A stretch of DNA of 64,000 nt from Sphaerosporella brunnea (Eukaryota; Ascomycota; Pezizomycetes; Pezizales; Pyronemataceae), in contig VXIS01000219.1 in the NCBI GenBank assembly GCA_008704415.1, positions 18,477 to 82,476 of the forward strand, written 5' to 3'. Made by a program: the position numbers and the translations under genes. Below, in pieces: positions 1 through 9,261 of the stretch. Position 1 is the first letter of the stretch; the number at the start of each line of letters is the position of its first letter. The notes under the pieces are model-generated. The model worked only from the letters and a program-made list of their open reading frames with translations. It was not told where the DNA came from and searched no databases.

Positions 1-189
1 GGCCAGCAGCTACGCCGAATCAAAACCATCGTTATGAAAGCTCACGGCGACACCTTCCGCGAGCAGTCGCACCATGTCCATGTGAGGGCAAAGCGGTGGA
101 CCATCGGTAGCGCGGTGGCCGGTGGATGGCAGCGTTTGCGAGACGGGTGGGCTCCAGCTAAGGTTGCTCCCACTGCGACCCATCATTAA
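1..189 (+). CDS. Possible C-terminal end of a gene cut by the window edge
   Basis: Frame 1 of the plus strand is open from the first base to a TAA at 187-189, about 62 codons. The composition is not low-complexity (it includes HGDTFREQSHHVHVRAKRW), but I do not recognise the protein. The start would lie outside the window. It could equally be a chance open frame, since the minus strand is also open here. The stretch from 190 to about 760 shows no other coding signal. Confidence 0.22.
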   Translation, partial: GQQLRRIKTIVMKAHGDTFREQSHHVHVRAKRWTIGSAVAGGWQRLRDGWAPAKVAPTATHH

Positions 190-769
190 CGATGACATGG
201 AATGGTTGGAAATGGGATCTTGACAACTGCTTGTGATATGCGTTGTTTGATTTTTCTCCTATGACTTTATTCCTTTGTAATGAGGGACGACCCGTTTGCA
301 TTCGTGATTCTTCGAAATATATGATGGCAACTACTAGGTAGTATGCACTTGTGTGTAGATTGCTGGCCAGTGTACGTACTTGGCAGTATTTAGTTGTATC
401 TAGATTGGAAATGCCGATCATCGGGGAACCACAGAATTATTGACGACGAGTCGCGAGGAAATGGGCAGGCGGGAGAGGTGGCTTACCCGCGAGAACCCGT
501 GGCGCAGTGACTGAGCCGCATCTCCCGCCTTTGGTTCTGGCATGTCATTATTGCTGAGTAGATCCGGTAGGCGTATTGCCTTCTCGGGTTCTTCTCGGCA
601 TCGTGGACACACGGCCGGTTGGCATCCCGTCTTCTAGGGATCCCACGGCTCTCCGGGGGCGCAGCCGGTGGGCACCCCGTCGCCGTGTCCTCTCGGCGCT
701 TTCCCGTCGCCTACAACCATCTGGTCGCCGCGGCGCCTCGGTATAATTGTCACTTAACGCGAGGCGCCT

Positions 770-1052
770 TTTTTTCCCTGGAAGTTAGAGTTTTGCGGTG
801 GACTCGTCGTCGTTGTCGGAGGGGGAGGAGTGAGTGGCCATGGAAGTTTTGCGTTGAGTCGGGCCTGTTTCTTTGCTTTGTCTTTCCTATTTATACCTTT
901 TCTTTTGTTCTGGTTTTGACTGGTTGGTATTCGAGGGTGCCGCAGCTGACGCCTGAGATCACATCAATAAGGCGGCGGATTGGATATGGGTGGGGATGGA
1001 AGTGGGTCTGTCATAATCTTTCGAGGTTGCATACAGACGATAAACTTGACTG
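770..1052 (+). mobile_element. 3' end of a Tad-like LINE (degenerate, 5'-truncated)
   Basis: An acidic-codon run ending in a stop (GGGGGAGGAGTGA near 820-832) is followed by a T-rich stretch with TGTTTCTTTGCTTTG and then CATCAATAAGGCGGCGG. The same order (GAGGAG-stop, T-rich 3' UTR, ATCAATAAGGGGG, GTCTGTCAT) occurs in the fragments at 38630-39290 (minus) and 41780-42444 (plus), so this is a relative of that LINE family. Only the end of ORF2 and the 3' UTR remain. No target duplication was identified and the 5' boundary is uncertain. Confidence 0.55.
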
Positions 1053-1398
1053 CACACACACTGGGAGGAGCAGCGCAGCGCCGAGCCTGAGATAGCCGCT
1101 AGTTCTGTGCTGCGCCTAGGGCAAACTACGAGTCGAAGTATAGGGGAATAGTGAAGGGAAAGGATTTAGGATAGCGAATGAGAAGGAGCTCATAAGGATT
1201 AAAAGTGAACATCCGTGTCGTGACCAGACGGCGAGCCATGGTAAGTTCAGCTTCACTCCATTTTTAATCGCGTAGAATAAGGGTGAAACGTATGTGCGTG
1301 TTATGATAGAGCTCGGCCACATAGTATCACTCGGGAAAAATTTCCTTTTCCGGGTCACGTGACTTTGCTCTATATTTACAATAGTATAAGGATATTCC

Positions 1399-2553
1399 TG
1401 CATATGCATTCTAAACGTTACACGGCATATGACTTGGGATTTTTTGGGGGCGGAGATTTTGGTTTGGCTGCGTATGGACGGAGATTGTGGTTTGGCTGCG
1501 TGTGGGGCTGCGTGTGGATGTGGAACCCACCAGCGACTGTGGTAGGGCAAATGATCTCTTGAGGGTTTCTTGGCCCGGGATTTTGTGGGCTGTTTTTTTG
1601 GAAAAAAACAAAAAAACAAGAAAAGGTGTGGATAGGGGAGTCTGTTCCCTGTTTTACGTTGGAATAGGGTGACATCGAAACGATCTGATAAGTCGGGGGG
1701 GGGGGGGGGTGCTCCTACATATAAGGCGGCTGATTTTCCGCTCTCATTCCTCGATGCGTTGCTCGCCGCTTCTCTCTACTCTGCTTCTCTCCTTGGCAAT
1801 ACCGCACAGTGACAAATGTGGCCATAAATGTATCATTCGACACGTAAACCTTCGCTTTTGTGAGAATTATTTGAGGATTACAGGATGCTTTTACGTTTCA
1901 AGGGTTAGTAATTCGTTGTTGCGGGTTTGTGCGTTGCGGACTCTCACTGGGTGAGGACAAATCGGTGGAGGCCGTGAATTATAAATCTTCTGTTGAGTGC
2001 CAATTCGGCCCGAACGTACAAACCACAACTCTTACGAACCTGTTCACACCGACGTGGCGAGTCGCAGTGTCGTGATGGACACCAAGCGCATTTCGAAGCA
2101 GGTAGGTATGCAGAGGGTCAGGAGGACGAGAGAGAACGCCAGGTGGGTGTGGATGTGTGATCGGCGGGATGATCGATTCGACGATCGAAGAGGGTGTGCT
2201 TGATCACATCTATGGATAGTACAACGTTCGTTATCCCCACGTTGGCTTTCTGCCTTCGACTTGAAATCCTCGCGAATGGTGCGATATCGCTGGTGCCGAG
2301 ACCACCGGGACGATATCGCCAGGGAAGATATCAGGACGGAGACCCCCGAGGCCCACAGCCCTGGATGAGTAGATGCTGGACCGCACTGTCGAGGGCTGCG
2401 GTCCGGGGGTGTAGTTCTCGGACGTGAATGATATATAAGTATGGCGAGGCGCTGAACAGGCGTTATTACCAGGAAGCGGCCGGGCCACATCTGAGAGCAG
2501 AAACTGGGTAGATACTTGGCATCATGTTACGGCCGCAGGCCGCCGGGACTTGT
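1399..2553 (+). repeat. Dispersed ~1-kb direct repeat, copy 1 (left of the NLR gene)
   Basis: From GCATATGCATTCTAAA (1400) to GCCGCCGGGACTTGT (2553) this matches 8339-9261 in the same orientation, with scattered substitutions. Copy 1 has about 200 extra bases (roughly 1430-1640) containing imperfect repeats of GGTTTGGCTGCGT. It also has a longer G run at 1695-1709. Both copies carry a TATA-like GATATATAAGTA. Open frames shared by the copies (for example 2044-2490 minus) follow from DNA identity and I do not call them genes. Terminal TG...CA and a target duplication are absent, so this is not a recognisable LTR. Confidence 0.8.
1695..1709. repeat. G15 homopolymer
   Basis: Fifteen consecutive G inside repeat copy 1. 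The matching place in copy 2 (around 8439) has only about six G, so the run has expanded, or was misassembled, in copy 1. Confidence 0.9.
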
Positions 2554-2555
2554 AC

Positions 2556-2618
2556 TTTTTTAAGTATCTGGATGCCGGCCTGGGTTAGGGTTTCTGGGAC
2601 ATCCGGATACTTAAAAAA
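2556..2618. repeat. Small foldback element at the edge of repeat copy 1
   Basis: The left arm TTTTTTAAGTATCTGGATG (2556-2574) is the inverse of CATCCGGATACTTAAAAAA (2600-2618), with one mismatch and a 25-bp loop. It begins exactly where similarity between the two 1-kb repeats stops, so it is either an insertion or the breakpoint of that homology. Confidence 0.65.
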
Positions 2619-2725
2619 TCGTAGTAGCAGGGCGGGTTTTCCGTGTTGCGCCACCGCAGCGGCTCACTTTGCTCTATATAGTGATGATATAAGCACAATA
2701 TACAGCGCGCGCATACAGACGACAG

Positions 2726-2911
2726 ATGGCTAGTAGTCAAAACCACGGGAATCAAAACCGCGGAACTTTGAGTACCCCAACAACAAAGCCGATTTCTTCC
2801 CGAACGGGATGGTTTCTACCGATGAAACATGGCAATATTGGCCTCTTTACTTTCGCAAGAGCAAAAGGAACGATCATTGTATTAAAAGTAACGGACCAGC
2901 TAGCAGAATGA
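2726..2911 (+). CDS. Small hypothetical ORF (61 aa) convergent with the NLR gene
   Basis: An ATG in a good context (ACAGATGGC) opens a 61-codon frame ending in TGA. The start is preceded by TATA-like sequences at 2674-2680 and 2684-2690, 40-50 bp upstream. The predicted peptide is polar at its N-terminus (Ser, Gln, Asn, Thr) with a short hydrophobic C-terminal strand (GTIIVLKV). No signal peptide or known domain is visible. It runs towards the NLR stop at 3012, 100 bp away. A 61-codon ORF may be chance; expression data would be needed to accept it. Confidence 0.2.
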   Translation: MASSQNHGNQNRGTLSTPTTKPISSRTGWFLPMKHGNIGLFTFARAKGTIIVLKVTDQLAE

Positions 2912-3011
2912 CCCTTTAATTTAATTAAATACCAGTTTGAAAAACTCCTGACCTTAGATAGAAACACCCGCTCACAACTACCGCCGTCGCCCCTGAATAC
3001 CTCCACTGATC

Positions 3012-6000
3012 TTAGTTTCTATATTCATCCCACCAGGGAACTTCATCATCCATCCAGTTTAAACTTTCCCCCGACGCATTGGACGAAAGCAAAAACTGTT
3101 CCAATCGCTGTTTGATCCCCTCGGCAATCTCTGGAGCCTCTGTCCCTCTACTGCCTCTCAGAAGACCCTCGATGGTTTTCCGAATCTGTCGCTCCGCAGT
3201 GATATTTCCGTGGACTCTTGCGGCTACCCCCAGTTCATACAGTACCACAAACCCCTGCTTCTTCCCATCCAATATACCTTTTTTCGACCCCGCAGAATTG
3301 ACTTGGACATCGCTTAACAACCAATCCAACAGGGTCGTCCCAAGTCCAATCTCTTCCAAGGCCTTTAGCCCAAGAAGAGACACCTTCACGAAACCTCGAA
3401 CAATCAACGAATGCCCCCGCGTCCTCAGCCCAACCAATATCCATTCAGCGGTAAATCGCAATGACCATTCGGCTACATCGGTTTGCCCCGAATGGATGGC
3501 CTCCAAAAGCACTTTCTCCCTGTGTATCACCAGTCCTCTGATCATCGTTGCGTAATCCCCGTCGAGAAGTTTCTGCATGGCAAGGCCCATCGACGAGCGA
3601 AATCCCTCCAATAATCGCCCTCGATTGGCGGATGACTGCAACCTTGTGTAGAGATCCTGAAAAAGCTCGAACAGTAGCCCCATGAGCTCTGTGCTCTTCA
3701 CTTTTTGGATTGCATCGACTTGACCTACGATGAGCTCGTAGAACCGCTCGACGAAAGGCACGTCTTCGTTCGCAACTGCCGTGTTGAGGATGGTTGCCCC
3801 AAATTTCATCATCAGACGCACAGCATCTACGTCTCCGGTCTCAACTGTCTGGAATAGCGACCTGGCGGCTGTTTCCAAAGCTTGCATCTCGATTAGGTTT
3901 GTTGGACTCGAGGCTAAAGTAGGCGGTGATGTTGGCAATGAGGTTTCTTTTGGAGCCGGTATCGTTTTTGGTGTGCTTTCTTCCGGTACGGAGGAATCCG
4001 GGGCATATTGCAGTATCAACTTGACGACATCTGAATGAGCCATCGCTTTTGCCAGAGTCAGGGCTCCACCAAAAGGGTCGCCCTTCAACTGTATTTCTGC
4101 TTCCGCGTTGAGCAGTAATTCCACAACATCATAATGACCTCGGAAGGCTGCCGCATTCAATGCCGTGCCGGCACCTCCTCCGCTCGCATTTGGATCGGCG
4201 CCTGCAATCAGCAGTTGTTCAACCACCTCAACACTTCCGAACGAGGCAGCTTCCTGGAGCGCATTCCCGTAACTCCGACCAGAATCGACATCGGCTCCGG
4301 CGTCTAACAGTTGTTTGACGATCATCTGATCACCTTGCCATGCCGCAAGCCAGAGGGCGTCCATATCATCGCGAACCGGTAAGTTTGGGTCCGCGCCTGC
4401 ATCTAGAAGGTGAGAAACACTGTTGCAAGACTGACCTTGGACTGCACCGAGTAGCGCGGTCCCAAGTTGCTCTTTCTCAGTTTGGATGACGTCGCGCTGC
4501 CTTTCAATCAAGCTTGTGACGATTTCTGTATGACCGCTCAACGCCGCAAGGCCCATAGGGTTGAATCCTTTGCTGTCGAGGGCTTTCATCTCAGCACCCG
4601 CATCCAAAAGACGCTGCACCGCCACCGCGTGACCCTTCAAACATGCCCAATGAAGCGGGCTTCTTCCAAGGCTATCAGTAGCGTTGATAGTTTCAGGTTT
4701 TGCAGAGGCAAGTAAGGTCTCCAGAGGCCCTGAGAGTCCATAGAAGCTGGCGATATGAAGGGGTGCCGTTCTCTGCGGGAATCCATCGACAAGAGCTCGG
4801 AACCAGTACACCTGGAAGGCTAGACTGATATTCACCGACAAGCTGAACAGAGACGACACTGAATTGGATAACTCCTCGTCTTCTTGTGGGCTCCTGAGAT
4901 GTTCTGTCCAGGATACTGCCGCGTAGTCTAACAACGGATGCTCCTTGACGAACGTTTCAAACGAATCCCGACATTCGTAGAGTGTTTCGTAGGCCCACGG
5001 CCCGCGTGCAAAAGGATCGAACGACAGATATGTAACGCACACATTTGCAATTTCGATGTGTGTTCTGTCGGTATCAATTATGAGCGCCGACTTCGAGAAG
5101 TCTTCTAAAGAGGTGGTGCGCAGTTCGCGGAGGAATTCCTGAACCGAAAAGTGGGCGAAACGGAAAATAGTAGTGCCGCCTTGTCTCTCAGCAACTACAA
5201 GGTTCATGCAGACTTCCAAGATTGCTTCTGGGGGGCATTTCGCTTCGATATCAAGGCGTCTCTCTGGAATACGGACCATCAGAGCTTCCGTCAGCTCTGC
5301 GACTGAAAGTGGTCGGACTGCACACAGAATCCAGGCTATCACTCGTTTTGCGAGTTGCCGGTTCCGAGGAGCCTGTGCTTCGAGTTTTTTGAGGATTCGA
5401 AGGTATACCTCTTCATAACTATCCGGAAGCTCCTTCAATGCTTCTTTCACTGCGGAGACAGAGCTCCCTTGACAGATATCGGCGAGTTGAAGGTGAGCCC
5501 ACAAGAACCTTCCGCTCAATTAGCATGTGAACATGTCATTAACAGCCTCAAAGGTACTATTTCATACTGACATTCCTTGGGCTTTCTGCGTCAGGGTATC
5601 AATGATAAGTTGCTGCAGTGTGGGATCTTCATCGATTGCATATTTCAACAGTCCGCCTTGGTTGATACTGCTTGCAAGTTGTGAGCTCACATAGGTCGTA
5701 ATGTCGGATTGTGTGTCTGATCCCTCTACCGCGATGGTTGGAAAGGATTTCAGGGATGAATCAATATCTGAAGCACGCCTGCTTGAGATGAGCACTTTGA
5801 TCCTTCCATGTCCAAGTTGAGCCGTGACTAATCCAATCAGAGCACGGACTAGATCTGATCTGGAATCCAGAGATCTGCCCTGGCCTTTTGGATTGGAGGG
5901 GCATTCATCCACTCCGTCAACGAGAAGAAAGGCGGTGTTGATTTCAGTCGACTCCAAAGCGTTCTTGAGGGCTGCTTTGACGTATTCAAAGGAGTGCCTC

Positions 6001-7805
6001 CCGGATGGCATCCCGCTCCGCTGGTGCCTTTTGAAGGCTTCCGTTACGAGCTCGGGTATCGAAGGTCGTGTAGCCACGATCTGCTTTAGCAATGTGGCCA
6101 GAATATTTGCTGGTTGGCGTGTCTTCTCGTCATCGAAGTTGCAATAGAAGTAAGCTACTGGGACACGTGTTGTATCCCCTTCATGCTCTTTTGACAACTC
6201 CTCAATGACCTTTGACCTTTTCCCAACTAATATATTAGCCTCATGCCCAGAATATCTGAAAGAGGGCAGTCGTACATCAACACCGATTTCCCACACCCAG
6301 CTATGCAGTTCCCGAACATCAGTCCTCCATAACAGCCTGGTCGAAAGTTACCAATCGGATACTTACGACTTCCGTGCAGCCACAGCAGCGAAGACCTTGG
6401 AGAATCCCTCCACTGAATAAATCTCTCTTTTCGTAAGAGCCAATCGCAAGTGTTCGCCGACCGGCGACTCCTTTCGTTTTCGTGCAGATCGGCATACGGC
6501 ACTTGCGATAGCCACAGCAAGAGCTTCATGCGTTCGTCATCTATTGAATTTCTCCCGTCAGGCCATTATTCCAATCCAAAGACACATATCTGATGCACCA
6601 CTCAAGGCAAAACTACCTTGGAATTTTGCGGCTTCAACTGCATCATCAAGTAGCTTCCGGTGCCTCTCAAGCTTATCCAGAATGTCGCCGAATTCGATTG
6701 AAAATGGACTGACTGCTGCCCTAGCAATCCTTGCTATTTTAAGGTAAGCCAGGTGAAAACTAGGTGGTAACTATATCCATCATGATGTTCATACCCATCG
6801 CGTGTCTCTCGTAGTATTTCTTGGCCTGGGCACAGAACTCCCGTATGTCTTCATGTAACAACATCACAAGATCGTGTGCTGTTTTTCCGACCCCGGTGCC
6901 GTGATGTTTGTATGCATCCTGATATGGCTGATAGATGTTGGAATATTCGATGATATCAGCCATCGATTCAGCAACTTTGGCAATCAACTCGGCATCGCTT
7001 CCGACAATCTGTCAAAGTCATCAGAGAAAGACCACTGGTCATGGACGGAACACGAAGCACTACCTGCAACAAAAGGCTAAACCCACCCCATGCCAGGGCG
7101 GCGACTGTGGGGTCGCTTTGAATCATTATTCCAGCAATATTGGAATACTGTCTGATACGATTCAACACTGAGTCAATAGTCTCGCTCAATGGGACTTCAG
7201 TTCCGTCTTTTTTATGGTACTTGAGTTGTTTCGTCTTAAAAGCCTCCATCGCTTTCATGACAGCATTTATGTCGTTCTCCAGTCCTGAACTCTGGCCGGC
7301 GGGTGTCGCTGGACGGGAAATAAAAACAACAGGAGGGACCGACAAGTGGATCGGGGATGGCGATGTAACTGGCAACTGCGTCGTGCTGCTCGCCGAGGCT
7401 ATCTGTGGTACTGTGTTTGCTGTCGGAGCTGTCGTTGGAGGAGCACTAACGGGACGGGATATTGGGTCTGCTCTTGACGTTGAAGCCGGCGGCGTTGTGG
7501 GCCTGCTGGTAGCCACAGTGGGCGGGGTAACCGGCGGTGATGGCCTCCTCATGCAAGTCAGAGACAGGCGACTCCTTCATAAATGTGAGAGTGGGTGGGT
7601 CAGGGTACCTGGGGGATTTCCTTCTCAACCGTCGCAGATTCTTTTTATCCAGTAGCTTCTCTCTGAGTTTCCCTCGGTCTTCATCGTCTAGTGTTGGCAG
7701 CCCCGGAGCAAGTCCTGCAGCAGAAGGCAGTGCTAGCATTACTTTCGTTGCTTTGGGGCCTGGCGTTAAACCGCCTAGAAATCCGGGAGAGAAAAAAGGA
7801 GGCAT
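3012..7805 (-). CDS. NACHT-ankyrin STAND protein (fungal NLR-type receptor), 8 exons, 1450 aa
   Basis: The family comprises signal-transducing NTPases implicated in non-self recognition and heterokaryon incompatibility. Exons: 7805-7609, 7547-7064, 7008-6795, 6733-6617, 6540-6367, 6300-6276, 6216-5572 and 5508-3012. All seven introns (55-76 bp) are GT-AG and phase-consistent, giving 4353 nt with no internal stop. Order in the protein: basic N-terminus; Pro/Ser/Thr-rich linker (about aa 66-150); helical N-terminal domain with DPTVAALAWGGFSLLLQ, resembling DUF7708 (about 155-330); NACHT with Walker A GSPGCGKS (394-401), Walker B LLVDGVDE (501-508) and the SSRR sensor-like strand (about 548-551); AQGMFLWAHLQL winged-helix-type segment; about eight ankyrin repeats (roughly 865-1120); and an unassigned helical C-terminus. 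The 25-nt sixth exon carries most of the P-loop. The gene looks intact. The ligand and the output of the N-terminal domain are unknown. Confidence 0.9.
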
Positions 7806-7910
7806 CTTGTCAGCTGCGTTTCGTTCGTACGGTGGATGACGGTTTTGCTCAGCGAACGGGCGGGTAGAGTGGACTAACAGGCCTGAATTGTGGGTGGAGA
7901 GCTATGGTGA

Positions 7911-7919
7911 TTTATAAAA
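7911..7919 (-). promoter_or_regulatory. TATA-like element of the NLR gene
   Basis: On the minus strand this reads ATTTTATAAA, about 105 bp upstream of the NLR start codon at 7805, a usual distance for fungal genes. Motif match only. Confidence 0.4.
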
Positions 7920-8338
7920 TAGTTACCCAGACTCCGATATCTCCTCTCCTTCTTCAGCAGGGTACCAGGGTGTGGCTTCGCCGCTGCACGCGCACGGGGG
8001 CCGATCAATCCTGTGTAAAAGTCTAATTCCCGTTGGTACATGCAGATCTATGATTCAATGCTTAAAAGCACATCTTTTCAGCTAGTCTTTCATTGGTGGT
8101 TGACCGCCTGAATTTCTTGTTTATGCATGAAGACGATACATCACAGCATTCTGTGTGCGCAGGTTTTGGCCAATCACGCCTCGAGGGGCAATCGGCCGGC
8201 TTGACAAACGCACAAACGCCTTCGCTTTTTGGAATGCTGAATTAGAGAGCGCACCACCATCAAACAGCAATCTCGCGATCGAGCACAAGAATTTAGGCAA
8301 CCAAAAACTTTGTTACAATAATTATTCCTTTGTATGAT

Positions 8339-9261
8339 GCATATGCATTCTAAATGTTACACAGCATGATTTATGTGATTGGAGAGTCTGTTCCCTGTTT
8401 TACGTCGGAATGGGTGACGTCGAAACGATCTGATAGTCGGGGGGGCTCCTACACATAAGGCGGCTGATTCTCCGCTCTTATTCCTAAATGCGTTCCTCGC
8501 CGCTGCTCTCTACTCTGCTTCTCCCCGTGGCAATACCGCACAGTGACAAATGTGGCCATAAATATATCATTCGACACGTAAAACTTCGATTTTGAGAGAA
8601 TTATCTGAGGATTAGAGGATGCTTTTACGCTTCAAGGGTTAGTAATTTGTTGTTGCGGGGCTGCGGGGTGCGGTCAAATTGGTGGAGGCCGTGCATTATC
8701 AATCTTCGGTTGAGTGCCAATTCGGCCTGAACATACAAACCACGACTCTTACGAACCTGTTCACACCGAAGTGGCGAGTCGCAGCGCAGTGATGGGCATC
8801 GAGCGCATTTCGAGGTATGCAGAGGGTCAGGAGGACGAGAGAGAACGCCAGGTGGGTGTGGATGTGTGATCGGCGGGATGATCGATTCGACGATCGAAGA
8901 GGGTGTGCTTGATCACATCTATGGATAGTACAACGTCCGTTATCCCCACGTTGGCTTTCTCCCATCGACTTGGAGATCCTCGCGAGTGGTGAGATATCGC
9001 TGGTGCTGAGACCACCGGGACGATATCGCCGGGGCCGATATCAGGACGGAGACCCCCGAGGCCCACAGCTCTGAATGAGTAAATGCTGGACCGCACTGTC
9101 GAGGGCTGCGATCCGGGGGTGTAGTCCTCGGACGTGAGTGATATATAAGTATCGCGGGGCGCTGAACAGGCGTTATTACCAGGAAGCGACCGGGCCACAT
9201 CTGAGAGCAGAAACTGTAGATACTGGTCATCATGTCACGATCGCAGGCCGCCGGGACTTGT
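8339..9261 (+). repeat. Dispersed ~1-kb direct repeat, copy 2 (right of the NLR gene)
   Basis: Same orientation and sequence as 1399-2553, minus the ~200-bp segment peculiar to copy 1. It begins about 530 bp upstream of the NLR start. Shared landmarks include GATCGGCGGGATGATCGATT, GACCACCGGGACGATATCGC and GCGTTATTACCAGGAAGCG. Substitutions between copies are of mixed type, not a pure C-to-T/G-to-A pattern. Confidence 0.8.

Noticed and set aside
2044..2490. Open frame conserved in both ~1-kb repeats (also 8940-9368, minus strand)
   Set aside because: The translations match because the DNA is duplicated. Composition is Arg/Ser/Pro-rich with no domain, and there is no sign of selection on the frame.
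5509..7608. NLR reading as a pseudogene because its frame changes seven times
   Set aside because: Every change coincides with a phase-correct GT-AG intron of 55-76 bp, and the joined product is a continuous 1450-aa protein with intact Walker motifs.
1399..9261. The two ~1-kb direct repeats as LTRs of an element that captured the NLR gene
   Set aside because: They lack matching TG...CA termini, no target duplication is seen, there is no primer binding site or polypurine tract inside, and copy lengths differ by about 200 bp.
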